Of a stretch of 64,000 nucleotides of DNA, positions 48,615 to 58,283 are shown one piece after another. The stretch's first letter is position 1. Every line of letters starts with the position of its first letter. Position numbers and translations under genes: made by a program. The notes under the pieces were generated by a model. It searched no databases and had not been told where the DNA came from. It was given only the letters and a program-made list of their open reading frames with translations. This DNA comes from Bacteroidia bacterium (lineage in GTDB: Bacteria > Bacteroidota > Ignavibacteria > SZUA-365), in NCBI GenBank assembly GCA_027493955.1, contig JAOSJT010000001.1:1413131-1477130 (forward strand), given 5' to 3'.

Positions 48615-50042
48615 TTATTCGATCTGGGCGCGCTTGACCGGAACTGATCCGAGGACGCTGGAGAGAGGTTTCCTCAGGGTGAAGGCATTTCCAAGCACGA
48701 CGATACAGAGTCGGGAAGCATCGAATAATTCACGCGCCAGACCGTTTACATCCTCCGGTCTCATCTCGCGCAGACGGTCGGCGAAGGAAAACACCTCTTG
48801 TACCGGGCTGCCGTATACCGCAGCTTCCTTGAGAAGGCTCTGAAGATTGCGGTTCGAGGCAAACATCAGCGGACTGTCGCGAAGCAATTCTTCCCGTACA
48901 CGATTGAGTTCTTCCACTGTTATGCCATCGGTGGCCAGTGCCTGCAATTCGTTTTTCACGAGAATGATCACACTGTCGGCGAGCACTGGCGAGGTCGATC
49001 CTGAGATGATGAGATACGAGCATTCCCGGGCGACGCCGATATTCGAAATGAAAGATGGGGACACCACATGTCTGCCCCACAGCGCGGAGCGGAGACGGGA
49101 ATCGTTTCCCTCACCGAGAATGCGATTCAGCACGACCAGCGCGGGGAAACGGCGGTCCGACTGCGGTATTGCCGTTACGCCGAGGCGAAAGTACGCGAGA
49201 TTGTGCACGGTGCTGGTGTCGTCGAGGATGATATTGCGGGAAGCGGCTTTCGTGATCGGGGTGATTGTGCCTCGCGGTGTTGCGCCTCGCTTCCATCCGC
49301 CGAAGCGTTCCGTCAGGACGGTGCGTACAAACGCCGGATCAAGGTCACCTGTCACCACCACCGTCGTGCGTTCCGGTGTGTAGCAGCGCTGATGAAATTC
49401 CCGGACCTGCTGCACCGTTATCGGATCGATCTCCGATTGCATGGGTTGCAGTCTTCTGCCGAGCACACTCGCCTCTCCGCAGAGCATGCCGATCAACTCT
49501 TTGGTTGCTTTGCTCCCCGCACCAAGCGTCTGATCCGGGAGTCTCGTACGGGACTCCGTTTTCAGAACCGCCAGCTCCTGCGCGTTGAAGGTGGGATTGA
49601 TGAGCGCGTCGGCGGCGACATCCATCGAGGTGGAGAAATTCCTGTTCAGCGTCTTCACATACAACTGAGAGTAATCGTAATGCGTGTACGGCAGAAGCAC
49701 TGTCGCCTGCTCGTGCAGGAAATCGTCCATCATCTGTCTTGTTCGTTTCTCGCTCCCTGCGAGCAGCAGTTGTGACGTCACGAAAGCGAGTCCCGATTCA
49801 CCGCTGTGTTCGCAGGAAAGACCGGCATCAACAATAATGCTGATTTCCGCGATGGGAACATCATTTACCCTGGTGAGAAAATATCGCAGTCCGTTGGGTA
49901 AACTGTCCGATGCCACGGCGGGCACGGGAGTCACCACCTCGCCTTTTGCGGCCGGAATTGCGGAACGGCTTTGTGCGCAGAGCGGCTGCATTGCCGCCAG
50001 TTGCAGCACAACACCGAGAGAGAGCAAGATAAAGCGTTGCAT
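48615..50042 (-). CDS. M16-fold secreted protein lacking the zinc motif
   Basis: The 475-residue protein starts MQRFILLSLGVV with a signal peptide (cleavage near PLCAQS, residue about 24). It contains the two M16 half-domains: LPNGLRYFLTRVNDVPIAEISIIVDAG, the YTPERTTVVVTGDLDP linker region, and a second half with AYFRLGV. At the position of the catalytic HxxEH the sequence is LAFVTSQLLLAG, so the zinc ligands are absent and it is probably the noncatalytic partner of an M16 pair. The partner is not in this window. An upstream in-frame extension exists but lacks a signal, so the ATG at 50042 is preferred. Confidence 0.85.
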   Translation of the reverse strand: MQRFILLSLGVVLQLAAMQPLCAQSRSAIPAAKGEVVTPVPAVASDSLPNGLRYFLTRVNDVPIAEISIIVDAGLSCEHSGESGLAFVTSQLLLAGSEKRTRQMMDDFLHEQATVLLPYTHYDYSQLYVKTLNRNFSTSMDVAADALINPTFNAQELAVLKTESRTRLPDQTLGAGSKATKELIGMLCGEASVLGRRLQPMQSEIDPITVQQVREFHQRCYTPERTTVVVTGDLDPAFVRTVLTERFGGWKRGATPRGTITPITKAASRNIILDDTSTVHNLAYFRLGVTAIPQSDRRFPALVVLNRILGEGNDSRLRSALWGRHVVSPSFISNIGVARECSYLIISGSTSPVLADSVIILVKNELQALATDGITVEELNRVREELLRDSPLMFASNRNLQSLLKEAAVYGSPVQEVFSFADRLREMRPEDVNGLARELFDASRLCIVVLGNAFTLRKPLSSVLGSVPVKRAQIE

Positions 50043-50064
50043 TCTGTATGCGTGAGATATGATA

Positions 50065-50463
50065 CTACTCATGAATTTCGATGGTGAGGAATGGATCCGT
50101 CTGCGATACATCCGCCAACAGCGTGGCCTTGTTGTTCCGGGCTGCGATACGGAACGCATTCCTGACATTTCCCGGCTTGACGATCACGACATCGTATTCG
50201 CCGTCAAGATCGAAGAAGTCCACCGTCCCTTCCGCTTTTCCCGTCGCGGGAAGCGTCAAATCGCCGGTTTTCAGTCCTTTGAGGGTGATCTCCATCGTGT
50301 TTCGCTTCTGCTTGTGGTCAATAGCGATGTGGTATTGAAAATGATGGAAATCCTCGGTGGTTCTGAACTGGAATCGGAGGCACTCCCGCTTTGCAGGAAC
50401 ATTCCAAGCCGCTCCAATTTCCAGGGAATACTCAATCGGACCTTTGTCAATTCGCGGAAACAT
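50065..50463 (-). CDS. Hypothetical protein, 132 residues
   Basis: The start ATG at 50463 follows a TTGGAGG ribosome site. The product has no signal peptide and looks mostly beta (FHHFQYHIAIDHKQK, EGTVDFFDLDGEYDVVIVKPGNVRN, LTIEIHE). It lies between hisS (12 bp upstream) and the M16-fold gene (23 bp downstream), all on the minus strand, so it is likely in one operon. No family recognised. Confidence 0.75.
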   Translation of the reverse strand: MFPRIDKGPIEYSLEIGAAWNVPAKRECLRFQFRTTEDFHHFQYHIAIDHKQKRNTMEITLKGLKTGDLTLPATGKAEGTVDFFDLDGEYDVVIVKPGNVRNAFRIAARNNKATLLADVSQTDPFLTIEIHE

Positions 50464-50475
50464 AGAGCCTCCAAC

Positions 50476-51735
50476 TCAATGGGAAGAGCCGGTGAAATGG
50501 GTGGTAATTTGGTCAAACGGTAGATCTGTCTGTGAACCGTCGGCCATATTTTTGAGCACGGCGGTTTTGCGGGCCAGCTCGGCTTCACCAACGATAAGGA
50601 CCGACCGGGCGCCGCCCCGATTCGCCTCGCGCATCTGGGCTTTCATGCTCCGTGCGGCGTAGTCGAGATCCACAGCGAGATTCAACGAACGCAGCGTCAC
50701 CGCGGTTTCGAACGCCCACGACCGGCTTTCGTTGTCCAGGGCAACGATGTACACATCCGGTTGCGGTGCCGGAAACGGAAACGCCATTTTTTCCATCACC
50801 ATCAGGAGTCGTTCAATTCCTGATGCGAAACCCACGGAGGGCGTCGGCTTGCCGCCGAGTTGCTCCACGAGCGCATCGTAGCGCCCTCCCCCGCCGAGCG
50901 CATCCTGGGAGCCAAGATCGGAGCTGACAAATTCAAACGCGGTGCGGGTGTAATAGTCAAGTCCGCGCACGAGGCGTGGGTCAATGGTATACGCGATACC
51001 GAGTTTTGTGAGGAGTGCGGTGACCGCTTCGAAATGTTCCTGGCATTCCGGCGACAGGTAGTCGAGAATCACCGGTGCGTCCGCGGTGGCTTCGCGATCA
51101 CCTTCGTCTTTGGAATCGAGCACGCGCATCGGATTGCTCTCGGTACGCCGCTGACTTTCGGGCGTCAGGCGGTCGTAGACGCCTCGGAGGTACGCCTGCA
51201 GTGCCTCGCGATATTGCGGCCGGCAAGAGGCGTCACCAACGGAATTCAGCTTCAGGGTATAACCTATTCCGAGACGTCGGTAGATTTCCGCAGCCATCGC
51301 AATGATTTCCGCGTCACACACAGGTGAAGGCAGCCCTATACACTCGAAACCGAACTGATGGAACTGCCTGAATCTACCAGCCTGCGGACGCTCCTGCCGA
51401 AACATCGGCCCGATATAGTACAGGCGATTCAGCGCGGATTGCTCTCCCATGTTATGCTGGATAAACGCCCGGATGACGGGAGCGGTCATTTCCGGCCGCA
51501 GCGTCAGACTGCTGCCGCCCTTATCGAGAAAGGTGTACATCTCCTTTCCGACAATATCGGTTTCTTCGCCGATACCACGCGTAAACACCGCGGTATCCTC
51601 GAACACCGGTGTCCGAATTTCACCATAGCAGTATTTCGCCATTACATCCCGAATAACCTGCTCGACGAAATTCCATGCGACGGTGTCAGCAGGAAGGAGA
51701 TCGCGTGTGCCCTTGACATTTTTGTACATAGCCAT
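50476..51735 (-). CDS. hisS: Histidyl-tRNA synthetase
   Basis: The 419-residue class II synthetase begins MAMYKNVKGTRDLLP; the frame extends a little upstream but homologues start here. Motif 2 is LYYIGPMFRQERPQAGRFRQFHQFGFE. The histidine-specific loop is GLDYYTRTAFEF, and ALGGGGRYDALVEQLGG precedes motif 3 at VGFASGIERLL. The C-terminal anticodon-binding domain covers about 325-415. Confidence 0.97.
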   Translation of the reverse strand: MAMYKNVKGTRDLLPADTVAWNFVEQVIRDVMAKYCYGEIRTPVFEDTAVFTRGIGEETDIVGKEMYTFLDKGGSSLTLRPEMTAPVIRAFIQHNMGEQSALNRLYYIGPMFRQERPQAGRFRQFHQFGFECIGLPSPVCDAEIIAMAAEIYRRLGIGYTLKLNSVGDASCRPQYREALQAYLRGVYDRLTPESQRRTESNPMRVLDSKDEGDREATADAPVILDYLSPECQEHFEAVTALLTKLGIAYTIDPRLVRGLDYYTRTAFEFVSSDLGSQDALGGGGRYDALVEQLGGKPTPSVGFASGIERLLMVMEKMAFPFPAPQPDVYIVALDNESRSWAFETAVTLRSLNLAVDLDYAARSMKAQMREANRGGARSVLIVGEAELARKTAVLKNMADGSQTDLPFDQITTHFTGSSH

Positions 51736-51814
51736 GATCTGTTTCTCTGGTTGGGACGAAAAAGGCACGCTTGATGCATGCCTTTTCCTGAATCCATGGG
51801 TGGCCGTAGCCGGA

Positions 51815-52291
51815 TTACACGTCGAGATAATTCATTTCCTCGTCCTTGAGGACGGTGAGGATCTCTGCGGAACTGCCGGCCTGCAACAACTTCGAGCGTA
51901 ACTCTTCCTTGTTCATGAGTCGGGAGATTCGGCTGAGCAGCTTGATATGCGCGCCCACAAGACTATCCTTGCCGATGAGCAGGAAGAGGAGACGAACGGG
52001 CTCATGATCGAGTGACTGATAGTCGATTGCTTTTTCCGTCACGCCAAAGGCGGCGACGATGTCCGTTACTGCATCGGTTTTACCATGAGGGATGGCAAAT
52101 CCTTTGCCGACACCTGTGGACATGATTTTTTCGCGTTCGAAAATCGCCTGGCGAACCTTCTCAAGGTCCTTGATTTTCTGGGATTTCGCGGCAAGATCAA
52201 TGATCGCATTGATCACATCTTCCTTGGTGTCGCCGGGAATGTTGACCTTGATCAGATCTTCGGTAAGAATGCTGGTGATTTTCATTGTCAT
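51815..52291 (-). CDS. PtsN-like EIIA regulatory protein
   Basis: The 158-residue EIIA-fructose/nitrogen-type domain has the phosphorylatable His69 in GKGFAIPHGKTDAV, and HEPVRLLFLLIGKDS with LLSRISRLM downstream. PtsN-type proteins regulate nitrogen metabolism, potassium transport and envelope functions rather than transport sugar. No PTS transporter gene is near; the upstream gene is the nucleotidyltransferase/phosphomannomutase fusion, 36 bp away. Confidence 0.92.
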   Translation of the reverse strand: MTMKITSILTEDLIKVNIPGDTKEDVINAIIDLAAKSQKIKDLEKVRQAIFEREKIMSTGVGKGFAIPHGKTDAVTDIVAAFGVTEKAIDYQSLDHEPVRLLFLLIGKDSLVGAHIKLLSRISRLMNKEELRSKLLQAGSSAEILTVLKDEEMNYLDV

Positions 52292-52327
52292 TTCTGATTG
52301 AACGAATGAGGTTCCATAGCCCGTAAA

Positions 52328-54847
52328 TTACGGATTATCCCGCCATCGAACAACTTTCTCCTCATAGTCGCGCGCAAGAGCCTCCGCGCGGTCACGCGCC
52401 TCCGCCTCGACGAAGATGTAGAACTCCTCATGTTCCTTGCTGGGTAAAAGCAGCACCCACGCAGCACCGTCGAAGAGAATTTTTATCCCGTCAATGAGTT
52501 CGCGTCGATGTGCCTCCGATTCGTGCATCGCGTAGCGCATGACCTTCCCCTTGTCCTGCCAACGGCACGGAACAACAAGGTCGATGCGATGATAGCGGGG
52601 GATGTCCGCGTCGATGTCGCCAAGACGTTTCCCGGTGACCGCCATCATCTCGAGGATTTTCGCGACACTGAACATGGCGTCCGTCGCGAAAAGAAATTCC
52701 GGGAAAATGAAACCGCCCTTCGTGCCCGCAACATATCCGATTTCCGGATCCTTCAAAACTGCATTCATCATGCCGCCGTGCGTATTCGGTGTCCGGATGA
52801 GTTCCACACCGTATTCAGCCGCGATAACGTCCATTTCGCCGCTGGCGGCGACCGGACAGGCAATTTTCTTCAGAGGGGTGCCCAGCTGACGGCGACTTTC
52901 GAGGTAGAATTTCGTCACGATGGACATCAGTCGTTCCTCGGGGATGAAATTCCCTCTCTCGTCGGCCGCGAACACCTTCTCTCCACCAGCGTCAAGCAAT
53001 ACCCCGATGTCGCAGGAGAGCGAACGCACGATATTCGAGACGTTCGTGCAGGCGGCGTTGAATTCCTCCTTGTTCCGGGTCAGACGCGTGCGGTCGATAT
53101 AGGCATTGAGAGAAATCACCTGTGCGCCAAGCTTGGAGAGGATATTCGGGAAGATCGATGAGGTGATACCGTAGCTGTAATCAATCACGACGCTGAAGCT
53201 CTTGCTGGCGATGAGTGCATGGTCAATCTCGGAGAGAAAGCGTTCGCGGTAGGTCTCCGTTGTGCGTTCCGGGAAATACAGTGAACCGATGCTGTCATAC
53301 CCTGCACGTTTGAAGTCCTCCGAAAAGAACTGCCGCTCGATGGCTTTGCTGCGCTTGGACGCAAGGTCCTGTCCGTCTGCGTCGAAGAGGATGATGTCCA
53401 TCGATTTCTTATCGAAAGGCGATTTCCTGACATGAAAACCAGCCGCATAGCGTCCGCTGCGGAGGATCTGTCGCATCATGGGTATGGAGGTGCTTTGCAT
53501 GTCATGCACATTGACGCCGGACGACATCAGCCCGCACGCGATGGCGCGCTTCATCATGCGTGAAGCATTGTCCGGATCGCGGCTGGCGAGAATCTGCGTG
53601 CCGTCGCCAAGCATGGCGCCGATGGAGGCTCCGAGTTTGGCTCCGAATTCCGGATTCATCTCGATGTTGGCGCTGCCGGTGATCCTTGCGTCGGTGAACA
53701 GTTCGCGAAGCCACTTGTCTTCCCAGACCAGGCTCTTGGTCAGCACAGCTCCGTCCTGCACGATTTTCTCCGGCCAGAGCTTGATGTTGGACAGTAATGT
53801 GGCACCTTGGCCGATGTTACAGCGATCACTGATGAACACATTATCCGACACCGTGACGCCGGCGTTCAACGTGCTGTGAAAACCCACCACGGAATTCGAA
53901 ACTTGTACCGAATCCTCGATGATGCAGCCATCCCAGATGATGGAGTTCAGAATGACAGCTCCGTCGTGCACCGTCACATTATTGCCGATGACGGAATTGA
54001 TGATTCTCGCAGAATCGGCAACACGGGCTCCACGTCCGATCACAACGCTGCCGCTCCAGTGTGCGGTGTCTGCGGGAACGGTACTACCCTCGCCCACCCA
54101 TACATTCCCGTTGCGTGTGCCATCGATATTGACAGTCACCCGGCCGGAAAGGGAATCCATGGATGCTTCATGATACTCGTCCAGCGTCCCCACATCGCGC
54201 CAATACCCTTCGGCAATGTATCCGCACAACTTCTTCCCCTCGAGCATCATCTGCGGAAAGAGGTTCTTGCTGAAATCGAAATCCTCCTTATACGGGATCA
54301 TATCGAGGATGTGATTTTCGAGGATATAGATGCCGGTGTTGATCGTATCGCTGAACACTTCTCCCCAACTCGGTTTTTCAAGGAAGCGGGTGATATTTCC
54401 CTGCTCGTCCACGATGACGACACCGAATTGCAATGGATTCGGAACACGCGTCAGGACCAGAGTGGCATCCGCTCCTTTTTCTTCATGAAAGCGTATTGCC
54501 GCCGTAAGATCGAAATCGGTGAGGACGTCGCCGCTGATGATGATGATGCGATCTTTGCCGATTTTTTCCAGCGCGTTCCGTACGCTGCCGGCGGTTCCGA
54601 AATCCGCTTCGGCCTGCATGTACTGCATGGTTATACCGAAGTCACTTCCTTCTCCAAAGAAGTTCTTTATCACGGCGGGATGATAGTACAGCAACGAAAT
54701 GATGTCGTTGAAGCCATGCGTGCGGAGCAGATCGACGATGTGCAGCATCATCGGTCGGTTAGCCATCGGCACCATGGGTTTGGGGATGTTGCAGGTGAGG
54801 GGGCGCAGTCGAGTCCCGAATCCGCCCGCCATGATCACAGCTTTCAT
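52328..54847 (-). CDS. Sugar nucleotidyltransferase / phosphomannomutase-like fusion
   Basis: The 839-residue protein has an N-terminal nucleotidyltransferase domain (about 1-235) with MKAVIMAGGFGTRLRPLTCNIPKPM, a left-handed beta-helix region (about 250-375) with hexapeptide repeats, and a phosphohexomutase-like domain (about 385-839). The mutase part looks degenerate. The active-site TASHNP loop aligns with RKSPFD, keeping the Ser but losing His and Asn, and the metal loop DGDGDR reads DAGGEK. Fusions of this kind occur in Actinobacteria, Cyanobacteria and Bacteroidota and are annotated as mannose-1-phosphate guanylyltransferases. The active activity is thus probably the transferase, making an NDP-sugar for surface glycans. 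Confidence 0.9.
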   Translation of the reverse strand: MKAVIMAGGFGTRLRPLTCNIPKPMVPMANRPMMLHIVDLLRTHGFNDIISLLYYHPAVIKNFFGEGSDFGITMQYMQAEADFGTAGSVRNALEKIGKDRIIIISGDVLTDFDLTAAIRFHEEKGADATLVLTRVPNPLQFGVVIVDEQGNITRFLEKPSWGEVFSDTINTGIYILENHILDMIPYKEDFDFSKNLFPQMMLEGKKLCGYIAEGYWRDVGTLDEYHEASMDSLSGRVTVNIDGTRNGNVWVGEGSTVPADTAHWSGSVVIGRGARVADSARIINSVIGNNVTVHDGAVILNSIIWDGCIIEDSVQVSNSVVGFHSTLNAGVTVSDNVFISDRCNIGQGATLLSNIKLWPEKIVQDGAVLTKSLVWEDKWLRELFTDARITGSANIEMNPEFGAKLGASIGAMLGDGTQILASRDPDNASRMMKRAIACGLMSSGVNVHDMQSTSIPMMRQILRSGRYAAGFHVRKSPFDKKSMDIILFDADGQDLASKRSKAIERQFFSEDFKRAGYDSIGSLYFPERTTETYRERFLSEIDHALIASKSFSVVIDYSYGITSSIFPNILSKLGAQVISLNAYIDRTRLTRNKEEFNAACTNVSNIVRSLSCDIGVLLDAGGEKVFAADERGNFIPEERLMSIVTKFYLESRRQLGTPLKKIACPVAASGEMDVIAAEYGVELIRTPNTHGGMMNAVLKDPEIGYVAGTKGGFIFPEFLFATDAMFSVAKILEMMAVTGKRLGDIDADIPRYHRIDLVVPCRWQDKGKVMRYAMHESEAHRRELIDGIKILFDGAAWVLLLPSKEHEEFYIFVEAEARDRAEALARDYEEKVVRWRDNP

Positions 54848-55097
54848 GGATGTGTCGTGTTAGTTTGTAGGGCCCTGTCTTGTCCGAAATTACGAAACCG
54901 GACGGGGGGAAACAAACCGGACACGCAGTAACCCATTTTTCCGGACATCGGCGCGTGTATTTTCGGGCGATGTGTTCCGCGAAAAACACCAGCATCGGCG
55001 TGACGGCGGTCATGCCGCAGCCCGCAGCATGAGCGGGAAAAACCGGAATGCGAAAGACAGCAGGTTTCTTCCGACGTCATGGCCGGCGGAACATGTG

Positions 55098-55583
55098 TCA
55101 GAACGGCTGTGGCGGCAAATTTGTGAAATCTACTTTTATCTCGATATCCCCGACGAAGCGCCCGGAACCCAGATCAACAGGAGTAGGAGTGTTGACGTCA
55201 CCCGACGCGGTATACACCCCCACCACGCGCCAGTCCTGGAAAAGATTGGCTCCGAATTGTTGGGCCGCGACGATATACGCAAAGCGACCTTTCAAACCGT
55301 CGAGCACGATGCGCCAGGATTGCGGCGTTGTACCAAAGGCCAATTGCTCCGAGAACAAAGCCGTACCACCGAGTACTTCGGTAAGAATATCGACGGGGGG
55401 ATAATTCCTGAACGCCACGATACGAAGATCCCGAACACTGTCCGCAGGCGGCCATGGGGACGTGACGGTCAGCGTCCCTCCGAGTCCGGGCGTCTGCGTA
55501 TCGATTGGGTCGGGTGCCAGGCCCTCGTCGCATCCTGAGAGAAAGCACAAGGATAGCAGCGCTATGAAAAAATGCTTCCGCAT
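55098..55583 (-). CDS. Predicted lipoprotein of unknown function
   Basis: The 161-residue product has a lipoprotein signal peptide with lipobox FLSGC (lipidated Cys18), followed by a Pro- and Asp-rich linker and a beta-rich domain (LTVTSPWPPADSVRDLRIVAFRNYPP). It starts 7 bp after the stop of metG on the minus strand, so it is likely co-transcribed. The end FTNLPPQPF shows no sorting signal. No family recognised. Confidence 0.8.
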   Translation of the reverse strand: MRKHFFIALLSLCFLSGCDEGLAPDPIDTQTPGLGGTLTVTSPWPPADSVRDLRIVAFRNYPPVDILTEVLGGTALFSEQLAFGTTPQSWRIVLDGLKGRFAYIVAAQQFGANLFQDWRVVGVYTASGDVNTPTPVDLGSGRFVGDIEIKVDFTNLPPQPF

Positions 55584-55590
55584 GGCGACG

Positions 55591-57624
55591 TCACTTCACT
55601 ATTGCCCCATTGGCAATGTCCGTTTCCGGAGTCACGAGTATGGGCCCCTCGGAATCGTTCGATGCGGCGAGCAGCATGCCCTGTGATTCGATGCCGAACA
55701 GCTTCGCGGGCTTCAGATTGGCGACGATCACGATGGCCTTTCCTTTCAGGTCCTCCGGAGCATAGCGCATCGCTATGCCGGCGACAATCTGGCGCGTCTC
55801 GCTTCCGATATCCACCGTCAGCTTCACGAGCTTGGAGGACTTGGGCACCGCTTCAGCCCCGACGATGCGTCCCGTCCGCAGATCGAGCTTCATCACATCG
55901 TCAATGCTGATCTGTTCCTTCAGGGGCGGGTACTGCACATCGCTCTCACCGCTCATGACGCCGAGCTTTGCTGTTTCCGCGTCAATGGCCGCGTCGTCGA
56001 TTTTTTCAAAAAGGATGCTCTTCTCGCCCAGTTGATGTCCGGCCGGGAGCCTCTGCGTACGCGGGGCATCCCATTGTACGGGTACCACATCTTCAAGAAG
56101 CATGATCCGATGCATCGCCGCGGCGGTGAACGGAAGCACGGGCTCGATGTACACGCGCAGCGCGTACATCACTTGCAGGCAGCAGTTGAGCGTCGTAGCA
56201 CACACTGACCGGTCGCTCTTGATCGTCTTCCACGGCTCCTGGTCGTTGAAATATTTGTTGGCCGCACGCGCCAGGTTCATCATCGCTGTAACACCGTCGC
56301 GGAAGCGGAATTTCTCAAAGGCCTCGGCCACTGAGTCGGCCGTGCGGTCGATTTCGGAGAGGAAAGCTCTGTCAGCCTCGCTCAAGGCGCCCGGCTCCGG
56401 AACGCGGTTCTCAAAGTATTTGTCCGCGAAATGCAGTGTGCGGTTGACGAAGTTTCCAAGGATGTCGGCGAGCTCGTTGTTGTTGCGCGCCTGAAAATCC
56501 TTCCAGTAAAAATCGCTGTCCCGCGATTCCGGCATGTTCATGGCGAGGGTGTAACGGAGAGGATCCGCAGGCCAGGTGTCCAGAAACTCGTTCAGCTCGA
56601 TGGACCAGTTCATGCTCTTCGAGAATTTCTTTCCTTCGAGATTCAGAAATTCGTTTGCGGGAACATTGTCCGGAAGCACATGGCCGCCCTTTGCCATGAT
56701 CATCGCTGGAAACATCAGGCAGTGAAACACGATGTTGTCCTTGCCGATGAAGGCCACGTAGCGCGTCTCCTCGTCCTGCCAGTACTGTTTCCATGCATCG
56801 GGCTGCCCCATGCGCACGGCCCATTCCTTCGTCGAGCTGATATACCCGAGCACCGCGTCGAACCAGACGTAGATGACTTTACCCTGCTCTTCCTCGCCCG
56901 GAACACTGACGCCCCAGGTGAGATCGCGCGTGATGGGACGATCGCCGAGACCGGCCTTCAGCCAGCTGCGCACCTGCTGCAGCACATTGTCCTTCCAGTC
57001 GCCCGCGTGCGATTCGACGTATTGCTCAAGTCGCGTCTGAAATGCTCCGAGCGGGAAGTTCCAGTGCGTGGACTCGCGCACAACTGGCGTCGCATCGCTG
57101 AGCAAACTGCGTGGATGGAGCAACTCGGTCTGATCGTAGTATTTGCTGCAGTTCTCGCATTGATCCCCGTAGGCGCGGTCGTAGCCGCAATGAGGGCAGG
57201 TCCCCGTCACGAAACGATCGGGTAAAAACATGCCTGCATCGGGATCGAAGAGCTGCATTTCTGAGCTCTGCCGAATGAGGCCCTTCTCCTTCAAGTCACT
57301 GAACCACTCCCGGGCCGTCTCGTGATGCACCGGCAGCGAGGTACGGGAGTAGTTGTCGAAGCTGATACCGCAGCGCGAAAACGCCCGCGCGTTCAGCTCA
57401 TGATAGCGGTCAATAATTTCCTGAGGCGAAACCCCCTCTTTCTTCGCGGAAATCAGAATACTGACGCCGTGTTCATCGGACCCACAGATGTACAGGACGT
57501 CGGTGCCTTTGAGCCGATGGTAACGCACGTACATATCGGCTGGCAGGTACGCACCGGCAAGGTGACCGAAATGGATGGAACCGTTGGCATAGGGAAGCGC
57601 GGAGGTGACGAGTAAACGTTTCAT
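55591..57624 (-). CDS. metG: Methionyl-tRNA synthetase
   Basis: The 677-residue class I synthetase begins MKRLLVTSALPYANGSIHFGH, with HFGH in the HIGH position. It has a CPHCGYDRAYGDQCENC zinc-binding insertion, the KMSKS-like loop KFSKSMN, an anticodon-binding domain, and a C-terminal tRNA-binding (EMAP/Trbp111-like) domain (about 575-677: LDLRTGRIVGAEAVPKSSKLVKL). Homologues start at this ATG, with alternatives upstream at 57636. Confidence 0.97.
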   Translation of the reverse strand: MKRLLVTSALPYANGSIHFGHLAGAYLPADMYVRYHRLKGTDVLYICGSDEHGVSILISAKKEGVSPQEIIDRYHELNARAFSRCGISFDNYSRTSLPVHHETAREWFSDLKEKGLIRQSSEMQLFDPDAGMFLPDRFVTGTCPHCGYDRAYGDQCENCSKYYDQTELLHPRSLLSDATPVVRESTHWNFPLGAFQTRLEQYVESHAGDWKDNVLQQVRSWLKAGLGDRPITRDLTWGVSVPGEEEQGKVIYVWFDAVLGYISSTKEWAVRMGQPDAWKQYWQDEETRYVAFIGKDNIVFHCLMFPAMIMAKGGHVLPDNVPANEFLNLEGKKFSKSMNWSIELNEFLDTWPADPLRYTLAMNMPESRDSDFYWKDFQARNNNELADILGNFVNRTLHFADKYFENRVPEPGALSEADRAFLSEIDRTADSVAEAFEKFRFRDGVTAMMNLARAANKYFNDQEPWKTIKSDRSVCATTLNCCLQVMYALRVYIEPVLPFTAAAMHRIMLLEDVVPVQWDAPRTQRLPAGHQLGEKSILFEKIDDAAIDAETAKLGVMSGESDVQYPPLKEQISIDDVMKLDLRTGRIVGAEAVPKSSKLVKLTVDIGSETRQIVAGIAMRYAPEDLKGKAIVIVANLKPAKLFGIESQGMLLAASNDSEGPILVTPETDIANGAIVK

Positions 57625-57913
57625 GAATGTATGCATGAGAAATGGTGGCCGTATGCAGCGTGCCGAAGCGCTGTAGCGAGCAAAGCAATGCAGTATAACA
57701 CATCTTTGCGAATCGGTGCAAAACGGCAAGAGTCAGGAACGGACGAACAGAATCCGCTGGGCTCCCGTCAAGTCTTCCGACAGTGTCCGACGCGAGGCGA
57801 TCAATCTGCGGCGGCAGTGTCGCCGCCCGGGAATGCCTCGAGCGGATTAAACCTATAACTGGCGCGCATTGTCCTACCGGAGTTGTGTGTTTTGAGATAT
57901 TCCGGAGCCCGTA

Positions 57914-58237
57914 ATGAATACACATCGCGTGTTGTCCGCAATTCTGGTCCTGTGTGCCCTGCTTCTCGTTATTGCATGCTCCACTGACGAAGCCATGGAA
58001 GAGGAATTACGGCCGCGCCGGGGCGGCGATCCTGCAGAAGTATTCAGGCGCCTGGACAGCGACGGCGATGGTGTGCTGACACGGGAAGAATTTCGTGCGA
58101 TACCCGCAAGAAACCGCACACCGGACGAAATATTTACGCGTCTCGATCGTGACGGAAACGGTGCTCTCTCTCAATCCGAATTCATGGAAGCCCGGCAAGG
58201 ACGGCAGGATGGTTCACGCGGCGGAAGCGATCGTTAG
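57914..58237 (+). CDS. EF-hand lipoprotein
   Basis: The 107-residue product has a lipobox (LVIAC, Cys22) and two EF-hand calcium loops, DSDGDGVLTREEF and DRDGNGALSQSEF, each with Asp/Asn at positions 1, 3, 5 and Glu at 12. It would bind calcium in the periplasm or outer membrane. It precedes the ECF sigma operon by 47 bp, so it may be part of the same envelope response. Confidence 0.85.
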   Translation: MNTHRVLSAILVLCALLLVIACSTDEAMEEELRPRRGGDPAEVFRRLDSDGDGVLTREEFRAIPARNRTPDEIFTRLDRDGNGALSQSEFMEARQGRQDGSRGGSDR

Positions 58238-58283
58238 CATCGCGGATGTACAAGTCAATCGTGGATTCAGTAATTTCCGATGT

